A stretch of 64,000 bases of DNA from Acidobacteriota bacterium (GCA_025350695.1 JANXXI010000184.1:1-64000), one strand, 5' to 3'; positions 9,501 through 19,752 are shown, counted from the first letter of the stretch. Notes: generated by a model not told the origin, from the letters alone. Made by a program: numbers and translations.

Positions 9501-12500
9501 ATGAAACAACATTTGCTGACTGGTCTATTGGCGATGGTCCTGTTTGGATCTTTGCCGCTCGCGGCGCAGAACGCCGCCTTAACCGGAACGATCAAGGACG
9601 TACAAGGCTCGGTCATTCCCAATGTCAAAATAACTCTTGCAAACCTTGATACGGGTGTCGAACAAAGCTCAAATGCCGATGGGTCGGGCAACTACGAGTT
9701 CCCAACTGTTCGCCCGGGCAACTATTCCCTCAGGGCTGAACAGGCTGGCTTCAAGACTTATCTACAGAGTCCGGTCACGGTTGCTGTGCAGGATCGAGCT
9801 CGCATCGATGTGACTTTGCAGATCGGTGAAACTAGTTCAGTGGTAAATGTTGAGGCCCAACCGGGCACGGTTCAAACGGATTCCTCCACGCTTGGCGATG
9901 TGGTTGAAAATAGGAAAATAGTTGAGATTCCGCTCAATGGACGCTTCTTCTTGGACCTGGCTTTGTTGACCGCCGGAACAACTGTGCCGTCCACTAATAA
10001 TCGGACTTTCCTGGCTGTTCCCAGCGGCATTGGCATGTCGGGAATTAACGCATCGGGTACGCGCGAGGATTCCACCAACTACATGTTCGACGGCCAGAAT
10101 TTGAGCGACATGGTGCAGAATCAGATCACGTTCCAGCCGAACGTCGATAGTATTCAGGAGTTCAAAGTGCAGACCAACGCTTTCAGCGCGGAGTATGGGC
10201 GCAATGCCGGCATCATCATTAATGCCGTGTCGAAATCGGGAACCAACAGGATACACGGCTCACTTTGGGAATTCGTCCGTAACGAAAAATTGGACGCGAA
10301 GAATTTCTTCGATCGCGCGGATTTGCCGATTCCTCCTTTCAAGCGAAATATTTACGGATACTCCGTAGGCGGTCCGATTATCCGCAACCGAACGTTTTTC
10401 TTCACTAGTTATGAAGGGCGTCAGGGTAGGGAGGTGGCGAACATCAACAGTCAAGTGCCGACGACTGCGGAACGGGCGACTGTGACCAATCCCGCGATTA
10501 CGAAACTGATCGCCTTGATTCCCGCCGCGAACACTGGAACCAACCGCTGGTTAGCCACGGCTCCCCGCAAGCGGGAATTGAATCAATTCACCGGTCGCAT
10601 TGATCACAACTTTTCTTCGCGCGATATCGTGTTCGGCAACTTCATTTCCAACCGTGACAGCCGCACCGAGCCGACTCTACAAGGCAACACGCTGCCGGGC
10701 TTCGGCGATTTTCGTCCAGCGCAACGCTACCTGCTTTCACTAGGCTACACGCACGTGGTTGCGTCGAACATGACCAACGAATTCCGCGCTGGCTTGAACC
10801 GCGTCCACATCAGCTTTACGCCGGACGTGTTGGGTGTCTACGATCCCAATACTTTTGGCCTTACGACGGGTTCGCCGGTGCTGCCGAACATTAACGTTTC
10901 CGGCGTGATGCGCTTTGGCGGGATTGATGGATTCCCGCAAGGGCGCGGCGATACCACGATGCAATATTCCGATACGATGGCGATAATCAAGGGCCGGCAT
11001 TCGATCAAGTTCGGTGCGGAGTACCGGCGATTCCGGAACAACAACTTCAATGGCGGAACGGGCGGGACGATTACTTTCGCATCCCTTGCCACCTTCCTGG
11101 CAGGCACCCCCTCAAGCGCCACGCAGACAAAGATTCCCGTGAATACGAGTCTTCGGGTGAATGCACTGGGGACGTTTATTCAGGACGATTTCAAGGTGAA
11201 TTCCAAATTGACAATGAACCTGGGCCTGCGCTGGGAGTACAACGGCGTGCCTAGCGAGAACTACAATCGTATGGCTATTTTTGATTTTAGCCAGAAGAAA
11301 CTTGTGCAAGTTGGAACCAACGGCGTTGAGGGGCCCTACGCCAAGCAGTACGACAACTTTGGCCCGCGCATTGGTCTATCTTATGATCCATTCGGCAAAG
11401 GCAAGACAGTGATCCGCACAGGCGTTGGTCTTTATTACGATCAACCGGTGACGAATTTGGTGAGCAACCTGGGCGCCAATCCTCCCTTTTCTTCGTCAGT
11501 GAATTTCACTAGTGGAGTGGTGCTGGCTTCGCCTTACAGCCAACCTGGCGGTGGCCCAGCGCTAATTGCCGCCCAAGCCGTGGACCCTAATTTCAAGAGC
11601 GGCCGGCTGCTTTCCTACAACATCAACATCCAACAGGAAGTGGCGGGTACGGTGTTTCAAGTAGCTTATGTTGGTTCCGGCGGACGGCATCTCCGGATCA
11701 ACGGGGACTACAACCAAGGCATCAAGGGCGTTCGTCCGATCGCCGGATTTTCCAGCATCAACATCAATGAATCCGCATCCAGTTCCAACTACAACGGCAT
11801 GTGGCTTTCGGCGAATCGCAAATTGGCCAAGGGTCTTACGTTTAGCGGATCGTATACTTTCTCGAAGTCGATCGACACGAATTCGGTTTCAAGCTCAAAC
11901 CCGCAGGCGCAGGATTTCCGCAACCTTAAAGGGGAGCGGGCGCTTTCCGATTTTGATGCGCGGCAGCGGTTTGTGCTGAGCGGTGTTTACCTTCTTCCAT
12001 TCAAAGGTTCCGGCGCGTTGATGGGACGGCTTGCCGAAGGGTGGAGCATTTCGCCGATCATCAATCTTCAAACAGGCAGCCCGTTCAGCCCCATCATTCC
12101 GTTGTTGGCTGACGGTAGTGGAAGCTTGGCGGCATTTGATCGTCCCGATGTTGTGGCTGGGCAGTCGGTGAAGATCTCAGACCCGAAGCCGGAGCTTTTC
12201 TTCAATAAGGCGGCTTTTGTTCGTCATCCCGGCGGTTTCGGCAACGCTGGACGGAATATCATCACAAGCCCAGGTTTTGAGGATATGGACTTTTCCTTGG
12301 CTAAGATGACGCACCTAAAAGAAGGCATCAACTTGCAATTCCGTGCGGAGATATTCAATATCTTGAATCATCCGAACTTCACGCAACCGAATAATACGGT
12401 GACTTCGACGGACTTCGGACGCATCACGGCGACGCGGACCGCGCGCGGAGATCTTGGATCTTCACGGCAGCTGCAGTTGGGTTTGAAGATGACTTTCTAG
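9501..12500 (+). CDS. TonB-dependent receptor, Oar-like
   Basis: 999 aa; ALTGTIKDVQGSVIPNVKITL domain; SIQEFKVQTNAFSAEYGRNAGIIINAVSKSGTN; C-terminal LGLKMTF. Confidence 0.93.
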   Translation: MKQHLLTGLLAMVLFGSLPLAAQNAALTGTIKDVQGSVIPNVKITLANLDTGVEQSSNADGSGNYEFPTVRPGNYSLRAEQAGFKTYLQSPVTVAVQDRARIDVTLQIGETSSVVNVEAQPGTVQTDSSTLGDVVENRKIVEIPLNGRFFLDLALLTAGTTVPSTNNRTFLAVPSGIGMSGINASGTREDSTNYMFDGQNLSDMVQNQITFQPNVDSIQEFKVQTNAFSAEYGRNAGIIINAVSKSGTNRIHGSLWEFVRNEKLDAKNFFDRADLPIPPFKRNIYGYSVGGPIIRNRTFFFTSYEGRQGREVANINSQVPTTAERATVTNPAITKLIALIPAANTGTNRWLATAPRKRELNQFTGRIDHNFSSRDIVFGNFISNRDSRTEPTLQGNTLPGFGDFRPAQRYLLSLGYTHVVASNMTNEFRAGLNRVHISFTPDVLGVYDPNTFGLTTGSPVLPNINVSGVMRFGGIDGFPQGRGDTTMQYSDTMAIIKGRHSIKFGAEYRRFRNNNFNGGTGGTITFASLATFLAGTPSSATQTKIPVNTSLRVNALGTFIQDDFKVNSKLTMNLGLRWEYNGVPSENYNRMAIFDFSQKKLVQVGTNGVEGPYAKQYDNFGPRIGLSYDPFGKGKTVIRTGVGLYYDQPVTNLVSNLGANPPFSSSVNFTSGVVLASPYSQPGGGPALIAAQAVDPNFKSGRLLSYNINIQQEVAGTVFQVAYVGSGGRHLRINGDYNQGIKGVRPIAGFSSININESASSSNYNGMWLSANRKLAKGLTFSGSYTFSKSIDTNSVSSSNPQAQDFRNLKGERALSDFDARQRFVLSGVYLLPFKGSGALMGRLAEGWSISPIINLQTGSPFSPIIPLLADGSGSLAAFDRPDVVAGQSVKISDPKPELFFNKAAFVRHPGGFGNAGRNIITSPGFEDMDFSLAKMTHLKEGINLQFRAEIFNILNHPNFTQPNNTVTSTDFGRITATRTARGDLGSSRQLQLGLKMTF

Positions 12501-12538
12501 GTCGCTAGCTGGCTGACTGGCTCCGCTTGAAGCCGAGC

Positions 12539-12590
12539 GGGCTGGCCAGGGCGCCAGCCGCGGACCAGGGGGTCCGCCCGGGGTCCGCCC
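12539..12590. repeat. Two back-to-back GC-rich hairpins, REP-like or terminator
   Basis: GGCTGGC-CAGGGC-GCCAGCC (12540-12559) followed directly by GCGGACC-AGGG-GGTCCGC (12560-12577) and a further GGGGTCCGCCC copy. Confidence 0.5.
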
Positions 12591-12660
12591 AGCCCCACTT
12601 CGGACCTACCTACCGTGATAGTATCTTGAGAAAATCTAATTTTAATTAAGGGTTGGTCGA

Positions 12661-14022
12661 ATGAGAGTTTGCTTTTTTGTCTTCATGGCCGTGGGGCCTT
12701 GTTTGGGGCAGTATAAATCGGTTAATCCTCAGATAACTAAGATTGTTGAATCCGTTTCAGAGCAGCGAATTATTGAAACGCTCAAGAAGCTGGAGGGGTT
12801 CGGAACGCGCAACCTACTTTCGACGCAGACGGATCCGGTTCGTGGGATCGGCGCGGCGCGGCAGTGGATCTACAATCAATTCCGAAGTTACAGCCCGAAG
12901 CTGGAAGTGACCTACGATCAGTACAAGGTAAAGAAGATCAACGAGCCAAATTCCCGTGTGCCGCGCGATGTGGATCTTTATAACGTTGTTGCCGTATTAC
13001 CAGGCAAGGTGCATCCGCAGCAACGGATCATCATCAGCGGTCACTACGATACTTTGGTGCTGAAGGGTCCGACGGGGAATAGCACGACGGCTGGTGAAAC
13101 TCCTCCGTCAGGGGATCCGAACGGGCATGAACCCGGTGTTTCCGATAACGCAAGTGGCACGTCCTGCGTGATGGAATTGGCGCGGGTGATGAGCCAATAC
13201 GAATTCGACAAGACGATTGTGTTTATCGCATTCGCTGGGGAAGAAGAGGGTCTCATCGGAAGCACGCTGTATGCGGCAAAAGCCAAGAAAGCCGAGCAAC
13301 AAATTGAGGCTGTGCTGAACAATGACATCATCGGTTTTGAGGCTTCGGGCAGCGGGCGGAGCGATAGCCGGCGTGTGAATGTGTTTAGTGACGACCCGGC
13401 CGATTCGCCGTCGCGTACGTTGGCCCGTTATGCGCGGGAGATTGGCGAGCGTTACGTGCCGATGATGAAAGTGGATAACGTCTTCCGATCGGATCGCGTC
13501 AGCCGTGGTGGGGATCATACGCCTTTTTCTCTCGAAGGCTACGCAGGGGTGCGATTTTCTTCTCCGCAAGAAAATTTGGCGAACGAACATACGGTGACTG
13601 ATACTTTCGCGAATACTTCGCCGGGGTACATTACTCGAGTGACGAAGGTGAATGGAGCGGTGGCGGCTTCGCTTGCACTGGCTCCGAAATCGCCGGCTGT
13701 TTCCGAGCTGGTGGAACGGAATGGCAAGAAGACCCCGAGACTTCTTTTGACGCGCGGCGCATCAAGGTCTGATGCCGTTCTGAAGTGGAAGCATGAAGCA
13801 GAATCCGACCTGGCGGGGTATGCGGTTGTGGTGCGCTCCACGACTGCGCCCTATTGGGAACGGGATGTGTTTGTTGGCAAGGCCAATGAGTACACTTTTT
13901 CGGACCTTTCGATCGACGAGCTTGTGTTCGGCGTTAAGGCGGTGGATAAGGATGGCAACGAAAGTTTAGTGTCACCCTACGTTCCGGTTGGCCGGCCTAA
14001 GCGTGTGATTGAAACATATTGA
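12661..14022 (+). CDS. M28 family metallopeptidase (secreted)
   Basis: GHYDTL...HEPGVSDNASGTSCVMELARV...IAFAGEEEGLIGS with C-terminal Fn3-like region. Confidence 0.88.
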   Translation: MRVCFFVFMAVGPCLGQYKSVNPQITKIVESVSEQRIIETLKKLEGFGTRNLLSTQTDPVRGIGAARQWIYNQFRSYSPKLEVTYDQYKVKKINEPNSRVPRDVDLYNVVAVLPGKVHPQQRIIISGHYDTLVLKGPTGNSTTAGETPPSGDPNGHEPGVSDNASGTSCVMELARVMSQYEFDKTIVFIAFAGEEEGLIGSTLYAAKAKKAEQQIEAVLNNDIIGFEASGSGRSDSRRVNVFSDDPADSPSRTLARYAREIGERYVPMMKVDNVFRSDRVSRGGDHTPFSLEGYAGVRFSSPQENLANEHTVTDTFANTSPGYITRVTKVNGAVAASLALAPKSPAVSELVERNGKKTPRLLLTRGASRSDAVLKWKHEAESDLAGYAVVVRSTTAPYWERDVFVGKANEYTFSDLSIDELVFGVKAVDKDGNESLVSPYVPVGRPKRVIETY

Positions 14023-14110
14023 GCTTCGACTCGGTGCTTGGTAGACCGCTCCCTTACGATCACGGCTCGCTGCCGGTGTTCGAGGTGATTGTTTGTTCGA
14101 GCAGCGGATG

Positions 14111-17100
14111 CTAGAAGAGCAGCTTGAGGGCGAACTGCATCCTTCTTGGATCGCGAGCCGATGTAATGCGGCCGAAGGCGTCGTTGGCGTTCAAGCCGTT
14201 TGAGCCGGCGGTGAAACTTCCGTTCGCGGCGCTGTAGTTCGTATGATTGGGTGCGTTGAACGCCTCAGCGCGAAATTGTAGCTTCAACCTTTCTCGCAAT
14301 TGGAAGGTCTTGAACGTGGATACGTTTACGATGAACGCTGCCGGCTGCCGCACTGTACTGATCGATCGAGGCACGTTGCCGAATGTGTAAAGCGATGGGT
14401 TGATAAACGCTGAGGAATCAAACCACTGGATACCTCGACCGGGATTGGGGTCCACGAAATCGTCAGGTAGAGATGGGGCTCGCAGAATGTTCGGACGGTC
14501 GGCTAGGCCGTTATTGGCTCCACGGATTACCAAAGGTTGACCGGAGCTAATGGTTGTCACCGTATTCAATTGCCAGCCGCTGATGAAGTTGCTTAGCGTG
14601 CGATGATCAGCGCGCCACGTTTTTCCCCGGCCGACCGGGATCTCAAAGATGCCGCTGATGGTCAGGCGATAGGGGACGTTTGAAGGGTCCTCGGCGCGCT
14701 CGGCGGCTCGGTTATATTTCCCATTCTGATAGCCAAACGTTCCGGTGCCTTCGCCACCTCCGAAGTTCAAAGGATTAGCGACCGTATCGCTGATCAATTT
14801 TCCCCAGGTAAAAGAAGCGAGCAGACGGGCGCTCGAAGACAGCCGCTTTTCGACCGTCGTCAGCAATGCGTTGTAGTTGGAGTTTCCCAGGCGTGGGGCG
14901 CGAATTGTAATGGTGCTGATGTATGGATATTGCAGCAGCAATTGCCGACGAGTGATGGTCGAAGCGCCAAGAGTGCTGGGCACTTTGCCTGAATAGGGAT
15001 TATCTAACCTATCGTTGAGTTGGTTCAGCAATCCGTATTGGCTGAGAAGATCCGGGCTGATTTGGTTGTAATCATAGCTGCCCCCGAATAAGTGGATCGA
15101 GTGATTGGCTGAGTAGGCCGCATCCACCATCCAGGTGCGCGACAGACGTCGTTGGATCGAGATGTTCCATTGTTGGGACATCGGAGTGACCCCGTATTGC
15201 TCCTGATAGGTTGCACTGCCGGAAGTGGCGAATAGGTTGGGTCCCAACTTGGCGCCTTCGGGCTGCGTGGGCGCGAAGGGAAATCCATCCTTCAATTGGA
15301 AGGCCGGCAAAACAGTGCTGCCGCCGGGGGCGTTGTATACCGTTTGCGTTGTTGCAAAGCCGTTGGTGCTTCCGAAATTATCCGTATAGAAAGACCAGAG
15401 CGACGGATAGAAGATGCTGTAGCCGCCACGGATTGCCGTCCGTTGATTCCCGAAAACGTCCCAGGCAAAACCAATGCGCGGAGCGATGTCGTTGTAATCG
15501 GCATTTACGGAACTACGTCCGAAATCCTGACAGGCATATTCGGTGAGACCCTGCAGTCCGTTGAGCGGGTTCTTGGCGAATGGATCAAAGCGGGAAGTAC
15601 CGCAGCGTCTTTCGTAGGGCTGCTGTTGCAGATCGTAACGAACCCCCATGTTAACGGAGAGTCTGCGCGTGGGACGCCAATCGTCATTAATATAGAAGCT
15701 AGCTGATTTGCCCACTTCCGATTCGCCAAGGTGCGTGGTGACAGAAGCACTGCCGACCGCGCCCAGTAAATAAGAAGCGAAGGCGGAGCCAGTGGCCGTT
15801 GTATTGGCTAACGCATTGTTGGTTAGAGCGGCGGAGAAGTTGAAGGTTCCCGATGGGTTGCTCTTCTGCAGATTGTTGGCCTGGATCAGACGCATTTCAG
15901 TGCCGAATTTGATGGAGTGATTTCCTCGGACATAGTTGACGCCGTCATATAGCTGCCAGACTAAGCCGCCGCGATGGCCAACCGTGCCCGTGCTGAAACC
16001 GGGAAGGCCGTTACTAATCGCTGGGAAGACGTCGCCGGGAACAACGGCGGGCAGCCCCAGTTTTTGCGGCCAACCTTGATCGGCGCTAGGAACGGCGAAG
16101 CCAAAATTCTGACGAGCGAGGCCGATGCGGAATTCGTGGAACAGGTTGGGCTTGAGGACATAGCTATCGGACAGCACGACGTTGTGGCCGCCGAATGGAT
16201 CATTGCGACCGCGAATCACGTTGCTGGGATACAAATTGCCGGCGCCCTGATCGGTGAACTGCAAGTAGTAAATATAGCGGCCTGAAATGTTGTGCTTGTC
16301 GTTGAAGCGATGGTCTAGCCGGGATGTGGATTGATTCATCCGCTTGTAGCCGCTGACTGCGCCGTAGTAGTTGTTGAGAAGGGTTAGCGGATTGTCAGGA
16401 GTGCGGTTGGCCAGCGGATAAAATGCCAGAATGTTTTTGGCAACTGGATCGATGCGATTGGTGGGGATGACGTTATTGGGGAATGCCAATCGCGCCGTTC
16501 CAGTTCCGTTGGGTCCGGTGGTGAGAGTGTTGAGATCGTAGATGGTTAGCTTTCGGCTTTGCCCGTCGTAGAGTTCAGAGAAATCTCCGGCACGCTGGGC
16601 ATCGGAAGGCATGGTGTAAAACCCGGAATTGCTGCTGACGAAGCGATAGCCATCGTAGTTGAAAAAGAAGAAGCTGCGGTTGGCGCCGTTGTAGAGTTTG
16701 GGGATTTTAATGGGTCCGCCGATCGTGCCACCAAAATGGTTGTAACGCAGCGGGAGCTTGGGGCGCGCAGTGCGGTTATTGGTCCAACTGTTGGCGTCGA
16801 TTGCGTTGTTGCGCAGGTAGTGGTAGAGCGTGCCATGGAATTGGTTTGTGCCGGACTTAGTCACCAAATTGACAACGCCGCCGAGTGTGAAGCCGTATTC
16901 GGACGACATGGTATTGGTTTGCACTTTGAATTCCTGGACTGCGTCTGTGACGGGATTGACGTTGACATCGGGCACGTAGGGGTTGATGCTGCTAAGGCCG
17001 TCGACGATCAGGTTGTTGCTGGCGATGGGGCCGCCGTTGATGCGGATGGCGGAGACGGTGAGGCCGCGGTCGGCGAAGCCATTGGCGTCGGGGCCGAAGG

Positions 17101-17593
17101 CGGATTGCACGGAGGGCGCGAGAAGCACGAGGGAAAGGGCACTGCGTCCATCAACGGGGAGCTCTTCGATGGCGCGGCTTTCGATGACTTTGCCGAGTGT
17201 GGCGGTGCCTGTGTCAACAAGGGGTGCATCCGCCGTAACGAAAATTTCCTCTGCAACGGAGCCCAATTCAAGGCGGATATCGATTTGCGCGCGCTGATCC
17301 ACTTCAAGTGTGAGGCCGTTACGTACGGATTTCCGGAAGCCGGATTTTGAGATGGTTAAGCGATAGTTGGGGCCCGCTGGAAGGTCGTTCAATATGTAGT
17401 TGCCGCTTTCGTTGGTAGTGGCGGGGTATTCGAAATTCGTGCCTGTGTTGGTGAGGGTGATCGTGGCATTCGGGACAGGGGATCCGGTGGAATCGGCGAT
17501 ACTGCCGAAGAGTGAGGCGCGGCTCTGTTGCGCGTGACTGGTTGCGGACACCATGACAAGCACGGCGAGTGAACGGAACAGTTGGTGACCCAA
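14111..17593 (-). CDS. TonB-dependent receptor, Oar-like
   Basis: SLFGSIADSTGSPVPNATITLTNTGT; AVQEFKVQTNTMSSEYGFTLGGVVNLVTKSGTN; C-terminal FALKLLF. TTG at 17593 with AGGAG upstream gives a clean signal peptide; the ORF track start is 17677. Confidence 0.9.
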   Translation of the reverse strand: MGHQLFRSLAVLVMVSATSHAQQSRASLFGSIADSTGSPVPNATITLTNTGTNFEYPATTNESGNYILNDLPAGPNYRLTISKSGFRKSVRNGLTLEVDQRAQIDIRLELGSVAEEIFVTADAPLVDTGTATLGKVIESRAIEELPVDGRSALSLVLLAPSVQSAFGPDANGFADRGLTVSAIRINGGPIASNNLIVDGLSSINPYVPDVNVNPVTDAVQEFKVQTNTMSSEYGFTLGGVVNLVTKSGTNQFHGTLYHYLRNNAIDANSWTNNRTARPKLPLRYNHFGGTIGGPIKIPKLYNGANRSFFFFNYDGYRFVSSNSGFYTMPSDAQRAGDFSELYDGQSRKLTIYDLNTLTTGPNGTGTARLAFPNNVIPTNRIDPVAKNILAFYPLANRTPDNPLTLLNNYYGAVSGYKRMNQSTSRLDHRFNDKHNISGRYIYYLQFTDQGAGNLYPSNVIRGRNDPFGGHNVVLSDSYVLKPNLFHEFRIGLARQNFGFAVPSADQGWPQKLGLPAVVPGDVFPAISNGLPGFSTGTVGHRGGLVWQLYDGVNYVRGNHSIKFGTEMRLIQANNLQKSNPSGTFNFSAALTNNALANTTATGSAFASYLLGAVGSASVTTHLGESEVGKSASFYINDDWRPTRRLSVNMGVRYDLQQQPYERRCGTSRFDPFAKNPLNGLQGLTEYACQDFGRSSVNADYNDIAPRIGFAWDVFGNQRTAIRGGYSIFYPSLWSFYTDNFGSTNGFATTQTVYNAPGGSTVLPAFQLKDGFPFAPTQPEGAKLGPNLFATSGSATYQEQYGVTPMSQQWNISIQRRLSRTWMVDAAYSANHSIHLFGGSYDYNQISPDLLSQYGLLNQLNDRLDNPYSGKVPSTLGASTITRRQLLLQYPYISTITIRAPRLGNSNYNALLTTVEKRLSSSARLLASFTWGKLISDTVANPLNFGGGEGTGTFGYQNGKYNRAAERAEDPSNVPYRLTISGIFEIPVGRGKTWRADHRTLSNFISGWQLNTVTTISSGQPLVIRGANNGLADRPNILRAPSLPDDFVDPNPGRGIQWFDSSAFINPSLYTFGNVPRSISTVRQPAAFIVNVSTFKTFQLRERLKLQFRAEAFNAPNHTNYSAANGSFTAGSNGLNANDAFGRITSARDPRRMQFALKLLF

Positions 17594-17867
17594 GAAAACT
17601 CCTGCATAACATCGTATCCCATGGCTGGTTTGAAAATCGGAGGAGTAGGCTCGTTCCATGCGCGATGGCGCAACCAAATGCGGATGTCATTTCTTTGAAA
17701 CGCACCATTCGCTTCGGCGCGTGTCCCGCTTCCCTGTTGAGGATTGATTCATCCGGCGCGGGTTCCTTTAGTTTAGGCAAGGCTCTCCAACTGGCGATAG
17801 TTCGCTTGCGGGCCGCGCTGCGCGACAAGCCGCTAAAACAATCGGCAATTCGTAATGGCAGCTACCC

Positions 17868-18189
17868 GCTCTTCCTGATATACATTGAAAATTCATCCAC
17901 CGCCATACGGGCGTTGCGGGAGCACGCGGCTGCAAACGCCAGCCCGGAGCGTCAAGTGGCCTTGCAGGAAGACGGCTGGAATGGTGAGCGCAATGACATC
18001 ATCTTACGGAGCACCGTGAGCGGTGAATACCGCTCTGAAATATCGTCCGCGAGGATTGTGAGTCCAAGCGAGCTCGAAGTGTTAGAGCCTGACAAAACTG
18101 AAATCCTAACGCTCGCGACTTGTTATCCCTTCCCCGCGTTTGGCGCAGCGCCGGACCGATTCATATTACGGTCCAAGCGAATCTGTTGA
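17868..18189 (+). pseudogene. Degenerate class D sortase remnant
   Basis: SGEYRSEISSARIVSPSELEVLEPDKTEILTLATCYPFPAFGAAPDRFILRSKRI matches the sortase D TLVTCYPF..G.APKRF..R region, but the catalytic GHRD segment is missing or damaged. Confidence 0.7.
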
Positions 18190-18213
18190 GCGACCCTGGC
18201 GCGGCTTTGCCCC

Positions 18214-18417
18214 TTATGCCGGCGAAGTGAACCACTGCCAGATTATGTACAGTTCCGCCGCCACGAAAAGTGTTCCAAAGATTCCCTGGTGGTACTGCGC
18301 CAACCAGAGTGGCAGGTAGGTATCGAGGTTGTCCTTGCGTTTCCCGGTTTATCGACCCGCAACTACAGTTAACGGGCAATGACCAAGGTTCCAGGCAAGA
18401 AACAAACATTGAATCAT
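18214..18417 (-). pseudogene. Remnant of a small membrane protein with an in-frame stop
   Basis: MIQCLFLAWNLGHCPLTVVAGR*TGKRKDNLDTYLPLWLAQYHQGIFGTLFVAAELYIIWQWFTSPA* reads through TAA at 18351-18349 in one frame. Confidence 0.5.
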
Positions 18418-18653
18418 CACCCGCGAACTTAGCGCATCGGCGCACCGATACTGATGCCTGGCCCCATCGATAGGGATTCCTATGATGCATATTACGAAGA
18501 AGAACCAAATCCTGTGTGAAACAGCTTTGTGCGGACTAAAGCTCGCGAATTGGGGCGCAGCGACGGCTTAACCATAGTCTTCCCAGAGCTAAGCTGTGAG
18601 CATGTTGGGTTGAGAGGGCTAGTCGAAGTGCTTACCCCATTATGGCTACCTCT

Positions 18654-18770
18654 CCGAAAAACGGGGACATGACGAAATGATATCTTTTTTCGTTATCGCA
18701 AGCGTTTGATTTTCCCAAAAGGGTAACTTTCGAAGAAAGGCTGTCTGTTCCGTCACTCCCCGTTTTTCCG
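18654..18770. mobile_element. Short MITE-like element with about 20-bp terminal inverted repeats
   Basis: Left end CCGAAAAACGGGGACATGACG; reverse complement of right end CGGAAAAACGGGGAGTGACG. Confidence 0.5.
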
Positions 18771-19002
18771 TTGCTTTTGTTGTGGGGCGAATCGTTTTAT
18801 CAACGGCTTAGGGAGTTGGCGTTTCTCAACGCCGAGTTTGATCGAATTTCTCTTTCGGCAACACGCGTCAAATCTGGAGAAAAAACTATTACTGAACCGG
18901 TTTAAGTCGAAATGCACTGTAGCAGCGAGGTGCGGTTACTCAGAGGTTCACGGTAGCTCGTCGCTGTTCTGAAAATTAAAAATTCAAGGTGCATCAATCA
19001 GT

Positions 19003-19752
19003 ATGTCAATTTTTCCCCGCTCCATTCAAAGTCTAGCCGTGATCAGTTTTCTTTCCATTTGCGCTCATGCGACGCTCGTTCAATCATTTGACTCGAACGC
19101 ACTGACTGGCTCCGGCCAAGGCCAGAGCGGACTCATGAATTCGGCTCTCTATATTCCAATTCTCCCCAGCCCTTGTACAAGCAACACTCAGATGTATGCC
19201 GAAGGCAGCTGGTCGGTTGGCCCCAACGCGAACAATTGCCACGGACTCTGGGCCCCAACCACTGCGCAATCGGGAACGGGTTCAAACTTTCTCATTGTGA
19301 ACGGAAGTGCGGTCAACAACGGTCGAATATATTCTCAAGTTGTCAATACTGGCGGCGCTAATTCAGGCACTTTCTCCGGTTACTTCACAGGGTTGTTCGT
19401 GGAACATCCGGCTAACTTAAGTATCAACGTGTACGATGGAGTCACCTCGACATTGCTTGGAACAAGATCATTTGACACGAATTTGGCTGGGGGATCCTTT
19501 CCTCCTCCCACTCCTACTCCTGCTGCTTGGGTCCTGCAATCAGTGGATTTCGCCGGTGTCACTGGCTCTTCAATTGTTTTGGAAATTTCCCTAAACAATG
19601 CTATCGCCGGTGGTAACGACTTTGGCGTCGATACGCTGGACGTTGCATTTAGGTCGGCTGGCGCTGGTGCCCCCACTCCAGAACCGGCGACCTTTTTGTT
19701 GAGTGGCGCGGCCCTCGTCGGGCTAGCTCTATTCCGCTCCGAGCGCCGTTAA
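19003..19752 (+). CDS. PEP-CTERM sorting domain-containing protein
   Basis: Signal peptide; C-terminal TPEPATFLLSGAALVGLALFRSERR; shares NDFGVDTLDV and CHGLW motifs with two other window proteins. Confidence 0.88.
   Translation: MSIFPRSIQSLAVISFLSICAHATLVQSFDSNALTGSGQGQSGLMNSALYIPILPSPCTSNTQMYAEGSWSVGPNANNCHGLWAPTTAQSGTGSNFLIVNGSAVNNGRIYSQVVNTGGANSGTFSGYFTGLFVEHPANLSINVYDGVTSTLLGTRSFDTNLAGGSFPPPTPTPAAWVLQSVDFAGVTGSSIVLEISLNNAIAGGNDFGVDTLDVAFRSAGAGAPTPEPATFLLSGAALVGLALFRSERR

Noticed and set aside
14030-14100. GCTCCCTTACGATCACGGCTCGC string resembling a dispersed intergenic repeat
   Set aside because: Only one copy noticed in the window, so repeat status cannot be supported here
16559-17350. 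263-aa plus-strand ORF antisense to the TonB receptor 14111-17593
   Set aside because: Low-complexity V/D/G/A-rich translation mirrors the codon bias of the real gene on the opposite strand; no domain recognised
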